The notes under the pieces were generated by a model. That model did not search any database and was not told the origin of the DNA. It saw only the letters and a program-made list of their open reading frames with translations. A program made the position numbers and the translations under genes. From an uncultured Planctomycetaceae bacterium (GTDB taxonomy: Bacteria; Planctomycetota; Planctomycetia; Pirellulales; Pirellulaceae), in assembly GCA_903927685.1 (NCBI GenBank), contig CAIYOB010001612.1, forward strand, positions 1-6,880: a stretch of 6,880 nucleotides of DNA, in the 5' to 3' direction. Of this stretch, positions 1-6,880 are shown one piece after another (position 1 is the first letter of the stretch; every line of letters starts with the position of its first letter).

Positions 1-1951
1 CGATCGCGCCGGGCGCCGCCTGGCCGTCCGCATCGGTCAGCGTCAGCGTGAGCTTGGCTTTGGCGCCGGGCCGGTATTCGTCCTGGTCCAAGGCCGCCTG
101 GATGGCCAGCTGTCGGGCTTGCCGGACGTACACGGCGCGCGACTTGCGCACCGCCAGGCCCGCCGCTCCGAACCGGTAAGCGACAACCTCGATCGTGCCG
201 AACAGTTCCGGCGGCACGTCGATCTCACATTGGCCGCGGCCGTCTCGCATTTCGATCTGGCGGGTCAACAGGGTCTGGCCGTCCTTCAGCAGATCGACAA
301 ACACCGGCTCGACGCCGTGTCCCAGGACGGCCAGTTGCACGGTCTCCCCGCCCGCATACACGGCCCGGTCGGGGCGAAGCACAAAATCGCTGCCCGCCGC
401 ACCGCACCGCAACTGCACATGCCTACGGCCGACGCGGCCGGCCGTGTCGGTTGCTTTGATCGTCAAACCCACGGATTCCGCGTCGGGCGTGATCTCGAAG
501 GACGTAACGCCCAGCGGGCTGGTCTCGATCTCCGCCTCGTGACCGTGGATGACCAGTCGAGTTGGAGCCGGCTGGCCGTCGGCATAGCTTGTGAAGACAT
601 AGATGCGGTTGGAGACCCCCGGCACGAGCGAGCCGGATTCGGGGATGATCTCCACGCTGATCGGATCGGCCGTCACCGGACGCGAGAGGCCGGTCGAGTA
701 CTTCTGCCCGGCCGTGTCGGTGACAGTGGCGACCAGCAGGAACCGAGCCTTGCCACTGTCCTGCTCGCGGCCCACCATCGGGTCCGGCAGGCGAAAACTC
801 AACTCGGCCCCTCCTTCGGCACTGGTCTTCTGGCTCTGCGTCGCAATGACGTAGGGCTGCACGTCGGTCGCCCGGACGTCGATCTGTACCTCGCCGCCAG
901 CGACCGGCTTGCCGAAGAAGTAGTCCGCCTGGACGCGGCAGATCACCTGCTCGCCCGGCGCGTAAAACGGCTTGTCCAACGTCACGGCGACTTTGAACTT
1001 GGGCAGCACGTACTTCTCGACCTTGACCGTCGCTTCACTGGTCGTCGTCCCGACCGTGCAGCGGATCTGGTACGGGCCCTCGAGGATCTCATCGGCCAGC
1101 GGACAGTCGGCCGCCGCGATCCCGAAACGGCTGGTCACATCCTGCCGCTTGAAAACCATATTGCCCTTGGGATCGGTCAAGGTAAACGTCGCCTGCTGGC
1201 CCGCGACGGGTTTCAAGTCCGGCTTTTTCAGGCCCTGGCAGCGGAGGTGAATCGTCTGGCCCGGCTGATACACCGGCTTGTCCGTGGTGAGCATCAGCCG
1301 CCAGTCGCGTTTCAAGTCGAGCGGTTGGCTAAATGCCTCATCGCGGTCCCCCACGCGGGCCGTCGCCCGCAGTTCGTACCGTCCGGCGTCCCAATCGGGC
1401 AGGCGGAATTGGGGCGAGGCCGACCCGCGCTGGTCCGTCGTCAACGCGGCCAACTCGTGCTCTTGCCGTGTGTCCCGGTTGTACAGTGCCAGGCGGATCG
1501 GAACGCCGCCCAACGGCTGCCCGCTGTTACGATCGAACACGGCCACGCGCAGCGACGCGGAACTGCCCGAGAGCCATTGGCTCTGACCCAGCAGACGCAG
1601 GTCGTAGGGGGACGGAGCCAGGCGGTCGTAGTACAGATGCAGCGAGCCGATGATCAGGACCGAAGCGGCCGTGGCCAAGAGCACTGCCGCCTTGAGGACG
1701 CCGCGAACGGTCGCCCGGGCGGTCTCTTTCACCGCCACGTGCTGGACCGTCTGCCCGATCAACTCGTCGGATGCCTCGACGGGCGGCAGCGACTGCAGGG
1801 CCTGATACCGGCGCTGGGCCTCATCCAGAGCCGCTTGGCCCAAAGGCGACGTTTCGCAGAACCGTCGCACGGTCTCGGCGTCCTCCGGCGTCAGTACCCC
1901 GTGCAGGTAATCGTCAACGAAATTGAGGATCTCGTCGTTGGGACCGATCAT
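1..1951 (-). CDS. Membrane-anchored alpha-2-macroglobulin-family protein with an anti-sigma-like N-terminus (3' end outside window)
   Basis: I translated the minus strand by eye. The frame is open for 650 codons from ATG at 1951 to the left edge, so the C-terminus is missing. Residues 1-80 are soluble and helical. They have the look of an anti-sigma factor domain (NDEILNFVDDYLHGVLTPED, then a helix ending in a 'LP' linker) but no HxxxCxxC zinc motif. Residues about 84-108 form one hydrophobic helix preceded by K75, R79, R83 and K87, which predicts N-in/C-out topology. Residues 109-650 look like consecutive macroglobulin domains. DKPVYQPGQTIHLR at 224-237 is the classic MG2 signature, EKYVLPKFKVAV at 312-323 matches the MG2/MG3 boundary of alpha-2-macroglobulins, and DKPFYAPGEQ starts at 326. 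Related starts recur at 528 and 624, a spacing of about 100 residues or a multiple. Family members trap or inhibit proteases; the bait region and any thioester (CxEQ) would lie beyond the window. The start is supported by AGGAGG seven bases upstream. The gene is 11 bases downstream of an ECF sigma gene, which supports an anti-sigma role by inference. The family call is firm; the regulatory role is not. Confidence 0.85.
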   Translation of the reverse strand, partial: MIGPNDEILNFVDDYLHGVLTPEDAETVRRFCETSPLGQAALDEAQRRYQALQSLPPVEASDELIGQTVQHVAVKETARATVRGVLKAAVLLATAASVLIIGSLHLYYDRLAPSPYDLRLLGQSQWLSGSSASLRVAVFDRNSGQPLGGVPIRLALYNRDTRQEHELAALTTDQRGSASPQFRLPDWDAGRYELRATARVGDRDEAFSQPLDLKRDWRLMLTTDKPVYQPGQTIHLRCQGLKKPDLKPVAGQQATFTLTDPKGNMVFKRQDVTSRFGIAAADCPLADEILEGPYQIRCTVGTTTSEATVKVEKYVLPKFKVAVTLDKPFYAPGEQVICRVQADYFFGKPVAGGEVQIDVRATDVQPYVIATQSQKTSAEGGAELSFRLPDPMVGREQDSGKARFLLVATVTDTAGQKYSTGLSRPVTADPISVEIIPESGSLVPGVSNRIYVFTSYADGQPAPTRLVIHGHEAEIETSPLGVTSFEITPDAESVGLTIKATDTAGRVGRRHVQLRCGAAGSDFVLRPDRAVYAGGETVQLAVLGHGVEPVFVDLLKDGQTLLTRQIEMRDGRGQCEIDVPPELFGTIEVVAYRFGAAGLAVRKSRAVYVRQARQLAIQAALDQDEYRPGAKAKLTLTLTDADGQAAPGAI

Positions 1952-1958
1952 GGCTGGG

Positions 1959-1964
1959 CCTCCT
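1959..1964 (-). promoter_or_regulatory. Shine-Dalgarno of the macroglobulin gene, overlapping the sigma-factor stop codon
   Basis: On the minus strand AGGAGG lies seven bases before the ATG at 1951. Its first two bases are the last two bases of the sigma gene's TAG stop (1963-1965). This fixes the start of the downstream gene. It also means ribosomes finishing the sigma gene terminate on top of the next ribosome-binding site, which suggests translational coupling. Confidence 0.75.
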
Positions 1965-2535
1965 ACAGTTCATCGGCTTTCATTCGCGGCTCCAGGAACC
2001 GCCGCACGGCGGCCAGGGCATGGTGCATGTGCGAGCGCACGGTCGCCTCTTCCCGCCCCACGATCTGCGCGATTTCGGCGTAAGACAACCCGTTCCAAGT
2101 CCGCAGCACCAGCACCGTCCGCTGTTGGTCCGGCAGCCGGGCGACCGCGGCAGACACCAGCTTGGCGGTCTCAGCGACCATCGCCGATTCGGCCGGCGTG
2201 CCGGCCGCCAACGCGGCCGGTTCGCCGGCCAAGTCCTGGAGCGAAACGGCCGACCGCGAACGCGCCCGGCGGAACGTCTGGCGGCAGCGGTTGGCGGCGA
2301 TCGTGAATAGCCAGGCGCGGAACGTCTGGGGAAACCGGTAGGTCCGCCGTTTTTCCCAGACCGCCAGGAAGACGTCCTGGAACAGGTCCTCGGCCCGGTC
2401 GCGGCTGCCGACCATGCGGCACAGGTACGTCAGCAACGGGCTGGCGTATCGCCGGACCAGTGTTTCCAAGTGTTCGCGCTGTCCGCTTGCCACCTGGGCC
2501 ATCAGCCCTTCGTCCGACGCCGCCGGCTGTTCCAT
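1963..2535 (-). CDS. ECF-subfamily (sigma-70 family) RNA polymerase sigma factor
   Basis: A 190-residue protein of normal ECF sigma length. Residues about 11-92 form region sigma2: the -10 recognition and core-binding part is visible as DRAEDLFQDVFLAVWEKR (46-63) and FRAWLFTIAANRCRQTFRR (72-90). A variable alanine-rich linker follows. Region sigma4 covers about 129-182, with LPDQQRTVLVLRTWNGLSYA (134-153) and a helix-turn-helix ending in EATVRSHMHHALAAVRRFL. It directs RNA polymerase to a small regulon and is normally held inactive by a partner until a signal arrives. The gene immediately downstream, starting 11 bases after the stop, encodes a membrane protein with an anti-sigma-like cytoplasmic domain, the expected partner. 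I chose ATG at 2535 because a purine-rich AGGGGACGG precedes it. An in-frame TTG at 2562 would add nine residues (MAGQGRGRT) but has no ribosome-binding site and lengthens a non-conserved tail. The ECF group and target promoters cannot be assigned from sequence alone. Confidence 0.93.
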   Translation of the reverse strand: MEQPAASDEGLMAQVASGQREHLETLVRRYASPLLTYLCRMVGSRDRAEDLFQDVFLAVWEKRRTYRFPQTFRAWLFTIAANRCRQTFRRARSRSAVSLQDLAGEPAALAAGTPAESAMVAETAKLVSAAVARLPDQQRTVLVLRTWNGLSYAEIAQIVGREEATVRSHMHHALAAVRRFLEPRMKADEL

Positions 2536-2580
2536 GGTCCGTCCCCTGCCTTGCCCTGCCAATTCTGAAGAGTCTTATGC

Positions 2581-2592
2581 GCCGCGAGCGGC
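2581..2592. repeat. Small GC-rich inverted repeat upstream of the sigma gene
   Basis: GCCGC-GA-GCGGC is a perfect 5+5 palindrome with a two-base centre, 45 bases before the sigma ATG. It could be a protein-binding site or a hairpin in the sigma leader. At this GC content such a short palindrome may also occur by chance. Confidence 0.3.
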
Positions 2593-2639
2593 TTGTGTGC
2601 AAAGCAATCCGGAGTAAATCAGCCGCCTGCCAGGAGTTT

Positions 2640-2678
2640 CCCACAGTCCCGCCTCGTCCCCGTCCTCCCCAAGACCCC
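2640..2678 (-). other. Putative G-quadruplex motif (five G-tracts) in the intergenic region
   Basis: The plus strand shows CCC(C) tracts at 2640-2642, 2648-2650, 2658-2661, 2667-2670 and 2675-2678, separated by 5, 7, 5 and 4 bases. The minus strand therefore has five G-tracts of three or four with loops of at most seven, which meets the usual G-quadruplex pattern with one spare tract. It lies 104-142 bases from the ends of the sigma ATG region. It could act in the DNA of both promoters, or in the sigma-gene leader RNA if transcription starts upstream of 2678. The motif is seen directly; folding is inference. Confidence 0.5.
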
Positions 2679-2791
2679 GGTAGAACGCTATATTTTCTTG
2701 GTGCCGAAAACGCTTTGCCCGCTATTTTGTGGGGTTTTTCGAGTCCAAGAGTCCGTTTCCGTGTTTTTTTGGGAAGGCAATTACGCAAGCC

Positions 2792-4210
<1,419 letters not shown>

Positions 4211-4265
4211 ATTCAGTTCGCCCGGGCCAAGCTCCTTTGACAATACAAAACATCGGAACCCCAAG

Positions 4266-4859
4266 ATGAACCCCTTCACCAAGCATACCGGCTTAGTCGC
4301 CGTCATGGATCGGGCCGACGTGGACACCGATCAGATCATCCCCAAGCAATTCCTCAAACGGATCGAGCGATCCGGTTACGAAAAGCTGCTGTTCTTCGAC
4401 TGGCGGTACCACGAAGACGGGCGCGAGAACGCGGAATTCGAGCTGAATCGGCCGGAAGTGGCCGGCGCTTCGGTCCTGGTCGCACGCCGCAATTTCGGCT
4501 GCGGTTCCAGCCGCGAGCACGCCGTCTGGGCCCTGGAGAACTACGGCTTCCGCGCCGTTATCGCCCCCAGCTTTGCCGACATTTTCTTCAACAATTGCTT
4601 CAAGAACGGCGTGCTGCCGATCAAGCTGACCGAGGAGCAGGTGGAACAGCTGTTCCGCCGGTTCCGCGAGCATCCGGGCTACCAGCTGACGGTGGACCTG
4701 GAAGCCTGCCGGATCACCGACGCGTTCGGTTTGGCAGTGGATTTCCGGGTCGACGACTTCCGCCGGCACTGCCTGCTGAACGGCCTGGATGACATCGCGC
4801 TGACCCTGCAGCACGCGGACAAGATCGCCGCCTATGAGGCGAAACTGACGGCCGCATAG
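4266..4859 (+). CDS. leuD: 3-isopropylmalate dehydratase small subunit LeuD
   Basis: A 197-residue protein, close to the roughly 201 of E. coli LeuD. It is the swivel-domain subunit that completes the substrate-binding site of the LeuCD isomerase. Visible family motifs are [20 protein letters not shown] (4-23), [10 protein letters not shown] (24-33), the substrate-loop signature [14 protein letters not shown] (77-90), and [20 protein letters not shown] (91-110) followed by [11 protein letters not shown]. The C-terminal half ([20 protein letters not shown]) matches the usual beta-rich end, and [18 protein letters not shown] is the terminal helix. The ATG at 4266 fits the conserved N-terminus; the frame is open further upstream but that part overlaps leuC and is not LeuD-like. 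There is no clear Shine-Dalgarno; the bases before the start are A-rich and probably unstructured (ACAATACAAAACATC). It follows leuC by 55 bases on the same strand and presumably shares its promoter. Confidence 0.96.
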   Translation: MNPFTKHTGLVAVMDRADVDTDQIIPKQFLKRIERSGYEKLLFFDWRYHEDGRENAEFELNRPEVAGASVLVARRNFGCGSSREHAVWALENYGFRAVIAPSFADIFFNNCFKNGVLPIKLTEEQVEQLFRRFREHPGYQLTVDLEACRITDAFGLAVDFRVDDFRRHCLLNGLDDIALTLQHADKIAAYEAKLTAA

Positions 4860-4865
4860 TGTGAT

Positions 4866-4897
4866 TCGTCAAACCCTGACGATCGGCGACAGGCCGA
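4866..4897. terminator. Two small tandem hairpins in the convergent leuD / glycosidase gap (weak terminator candidate)
   Basis: TCGTCA-aaccc-TGACGA (4866-4882, six-base-pair stem, five-base loop) is followed directly by TCGGC-gacag-GCCGA (4883-4897, five-base-pair stem, five-base loop). They fill most of the 44 bases between two converging genes, where a terminator is expected. Neither has a following T-run on either strand and the stems are short, so this is not a textbook intrinsic terminator. Confidence 0.25.
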
Positions 4898-4903
4898 CAG
4901 GAA

Positions 4904-6880
4904 TCAGCTGGCCTCGTACCGCACGATCAGCGACTCCTTGTCCTGAAACGTGTGGGACCACGCCTGGACGCGACGGGCCAAGCGGTCGCCGCTGAACGGA
5001 TCGAAGACGTCCACTTCGCGCGGAAAATGCAACGCACGTTCTCCGGCGCCGTCGGCGTTGACCGTCAGGTAGCTGCGGCTGACGTACAGCGTGTCGTCCC
5101 GGTCGTTGTACAGGTGGACGCCGGCGTGCCGAGCCAGCACGCGGATGAACGCCGCGGGCAGGACCGGATTGAGCGTGTAAAACGCGGTCCAGTTCTCCAT
5201 CGGCTTCATGGCCAGCGCGATCTCGGGCCGGCTTTCCAGGCGGCCCAACGCGACCGCATGCAGGTCTTGCACTTCCAACGTCTGCCCCCACACGTGTTCA
5301 TGGCCGATGCGCCCGGGAAGGCTGCGGCCGCCGAGCGTTTGCCACCAGTGTTCCCCGTCCGGTGTCAACTCGATTCTCAGCCGCCGACGATCCGGCTGGG
5401 CCGACGGGACCAGCGAGAACCCGGTCAGCGCCTGCATGGCCGCAACGCTGGTTGCACTGCCGTTGAACAAGCCGGGCGCGTATGTCCAGACGACGGACCG
5501 GCCGCCATTCAGCACGGTCCGGCGGATCCTCTCACGCTGCTCGTCCGTCAGGTGGAAGCAGTCCAGGAAGATGACCAGCTTGTACCGGGTCAGGTCCGCG
5601 ATCGCGAGATCCTCGACCAGGATCGAATCGTGCGGCGCCCCGAGCTTGGCCAATTGGGTCTGCAGCGGCTGCAACGTCTGTTGGAGAAACCCGCTTTCGA
5701 AGGTGGCGTAGCTGCACGACGTCTCGTCCGAAACGACGAGGATCTCCGCGACCGACGAACGGTCGTATTGGGCCGACTGGACGAACACTCCGTTCAGACG
5801 CTCGACCTCGGCCAACAGTTGCGGGTCGTCGAAATAGCCGCCGTGCAAATCAAAGAAGCTCTGGTAGATCCCGTGTCCCAACACGAACCCCGCCCCGCGC
5901 TGATACTGCCAGCTCGTCTCCCGGGGGCTGTCCGTCACGCCGAGTTCGCGGCGATAGCGTTCCACGGTCGCCCGGTCCGGCTGGGCTTGGTTGATCGCAT
6001 CGTAGCGAAACGAGACCGTATCGTTGTCGTGGTACCACAGCTTGTTGTGCAGGGCGACGGAGGTCAGCGGCGCGCGGGCGTAGTCCGCACCGTTGCCCAG
6101 GCCGCGGTCGTGGTAGCTGGCGGTCACCAGGGCGAAGTCGAGATACGGCGAGCGCAGCAAGCGTCCGAGCGCATTGTGCCCGAACTCCGGATCGCCGCCG
6201 AACTCGAACATGTAGCAGTAAAAGGCGCCGACCACTTTGCGATCGCCGCTGGCCTCCTTGGCGGCGCGCAGGAAGCCGTCCATCGCGTCCGGAACGAGGT
6301 CGTTGTAGAACAGGTACCAATCGATGACCTGCATTTCGCTGGCCGGATCGCGAAAGGTGCGTTCATTGCGGCCCGCCTGGCGGGCCGCCTGCGAAGGAAC
6401 CTCCGCGGTCTCAAAGTCGACGTTCGGGACGTTCCACGCCCGGCGAAGGGCATCCCGGTCGCGGTACTTCCGGCGCAGCCATTCCCGGAACGCGGCCACC
6501 GCGTGCGAGCTGTAATCGCTGAGTTCCTCCGTGTGGATGCTCCAATGATACCACTCTTCGCTCATCAAGCCGGTGACCGCGTAGCCGAACAGGCGGTCGC
6601 CATAGTCCGCCGCCTGCATGTGCGCGATGACCCGCTGCAGCGCCGCGGCGGTGTCGGTCCGCCAGCGAGCGGACGCCAGCGACGGGAACGCTTTGCCGTC
6701 GCGCCCGTGACCGCGGCCCGGAGAATAGCACTGGGAGCCGTTGGCCAGCACCTGGCACTCCGCGAGGTTGGCGGCCGTCCACCAAGCGGGCGTCGTCAAG
6801 TAGATCCGCGGCAGAATCAGGCCCTGCGGATTCGCCTCCAGCACGCGGTGGGCGAGCGTGTCGAGTTGGCGGAAATCGAA
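4904..6880 (-). CDS. GH42-like glycoside hydrolase with beta-galactosidase trimerisation-type domain (5' end outside window)
   Basis: The frame is open from the right edge (6880) to TGA at 4904-4906, giving 658 residues with no start codon context at the edge. An in-frame GTG at 6844 is not a credible start, because the preceding residues (FDFRQLDTLAHRVLEANP) already look like family sequence. Counting from the edge, residues 1-340 look like most of a TIM barrel: RIYLTTPAWW (25-34), GYAVTGLMSEEWYHW (99-113), whose E108/E109 are the best candidates for the acid/base, then YSSHAVAAFREWLRRKY (123-139) and the DALRRAWN stretch, very similar to GH42 beta-galactosidases. Residues about 375-490 resemble the trimerisation (glutamine-amidotransferase-like) domain: AEILVVSDE, then YKLVIFLDCFHLTDEQRERI (433-452) and LNGGRSVVWTYAPG (457-470). 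The last 80 or so residues form a beta-rich C-terminal domain (FPREVDVFDPFSGDRL). It probably acts on a galactoside or related glycan; the substrate is unknown. The start, any signal peptide and the first strand are outside the window. It converges on leuD and is not part of that operon. Confidence 0.7.
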   Translation of the reverse strand, partial: FDFRQLDTLAHRVLEANPQGLILPRIYLTTPAWWTAANLAECQVLANGSQCYSPGRGHGRDGKAFPSLASARWRTDTAAALQRVIAHMQAADYGDRLFGYAVTGLMSEEWYHWSIHTEELSDYSSHAVAAFREWLRRKYRDRDALRRAWNVPNVDFETAEVPSQAARQAGRNERTFRDPASEMQVIDWYLFYNDLVPDAMDGFLRAAKEASGDRKVVGAFYCYMFEFGGDPEFGHNALGRLLRSPYLDFALVTASYHDRGLGNGADYARAPLTSVALHNKLWYHDNDTVSFRYDAINQAQPDRATVERYRRELGVTDSPRETSWQYQRGAGFVLGHGIYQSFFDLHGGYFDDPQLLAEVERLNGVFVQSAQYDRSSVAEILVVSDETSCSYATFESGFLQQTLQPLQTQLAKLGAPHDSILVEDLAIADLTRYKLVIFLDCFHLTDEQRERIRRTVLNGGRSVVWTYAPGLFNGSATSVAAMQALTGFSLVPSAQPDRRRLRIELTPDGEHWWQTLGGRSLPGRIGHEHVWGQTLEVQDLHAVALGRLESRPEIALAMKPMENWTAFYTLNPVLPAAFIRVLARHAGVHLYNDRDDTLYVSRSYLTVNADGAGERALHFPREVDVFDPFSGDRLARRVQAWSHTFQDKESLIVRYEAS

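Larger units (their letters stand above)
2536..2791. promoter_or_regulatory. Divergent intergenic region between the sigma-factor gene and leuC
   Basis: These 256 bases separate two genes that read outward, so promoters for both should lie here. For leuC (plus), AT-rich candidates are TATATT at 2689-2694 and TATTTT at 2723-2728; the latter has TTGGTG at 2698-2703 with a long 19-base spacer. Neither is a strong sigma-70 match. A run of seven T lies at 2764-2770, and GGGAAGG at 2771-2777 is 14 bases from the leuC ATG, too far for a standard ribosome-binding site. For the sigma gene (minus), GGAAAC at 2641-2636 resembles the GGAAC core of ECF -35 elements, which would fit autoregulation, but the -10 is unclear. 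A G-run array and a palindrome are listed separately. I see no leucine-rich leader peptide, T-box or other riboswitch. Confidence 0.4.

Noticed and set aside
119..2083. A 654-codon open frame on the plus strand
   Set aside because: It lies antisense to the macroglobulin gene and the end of the sigma gene. Its translation is rich in R, H, Q and D without recognisable motifs, while the minus frame gives clear MG2 signatures, a good start and a ribosome-binding site.
2741..2754. Direct repeat GAGTCC-AA-GAGTCC in the leuC leader
   Set aside because: Only two six-base copies; no further copies nearby, so no support for an iteron or operator array.
2705..2770. CGAAAA / TTTTCG inverted repeat (2705-2710 and 2736-2741) followed by a T-run at 2764-2770, as a possible leuC attenuator
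   Set aside because: The stem is only six pairs and AT-rich with a 25-base loop, the T-run is over 20 bases away, and no leader peptide with leucine codons is present.
4237..4242. Perfect TTGACA -35 box between leuC and leuD
   Set aside because: No -10-like sequence follows at 16-18 bases (CCCAAG at 4260-4265), and a start there would fall inside leuD; the two genes are more simply one transcript.

Overview
The window is GC-rich, densely coding bacterial DNA. It holds parts or all of five genes. A member of the Planctomycetota or a relative is the best guess. The reasons are an ECF sigma factor paired with a membrane-anchored anti-sigma-like protein that carries a large ectodomain, a large beta-galactosidase-type glycoside hydrolase, and weak or absent Shine-Dalgarno sequences before some genes. 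No marker gene fixes the lineage, so this is inference.

Left part (1-2535, minus strand): a two-gene unit. An ECF-type RNA polymerase sigma factor (1963-2535) is followed after 11 bases by a long gene (start at 1951) that runs off the left edge. The first 650 residues of that second protein show a short cytoplasmic domain resembling an anti-sigma factor, one transmembrane helix, and then a chain of macroglobulin (MG) domains of the alpha-2-macroglobulin family. The layout suggests that an alpha-2-macroglobulin-like surface module is wired to transcription through the sigma factor. This is the most unusual thing in the window.

Middle (2536-2791): a divergent intergenic region between the sigma gene and leuC. 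It contains a five-tract G-run array on the minus strand that fits the G-quadruplex pattern, a small GC-rich palindrome, and AT-rich stretches that probably hold the promoters.

Right of centre (2792-4859, plus strand): leuC and leuD, the large and small subunits of 3-isopropylmalate dehydratase (leucine biosynthesis). Both are full length and have the expected active-site and iron-sulfur residues.

Right part (4904-6880, minus strand): the C-terminal 658 residues of a large protein that looks like a GH42-type glycoside hydrolase, with a TIM-barrel part followed by a trimerisation-like (glutamine-amidotransferase-like) domain and a C-terminal beta domain. It converges on leuD across a 44-base gap and is cut by the right edge. 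No tRNA, rRNA, CRISPR array, insertion sequence or other mobile element was seen.
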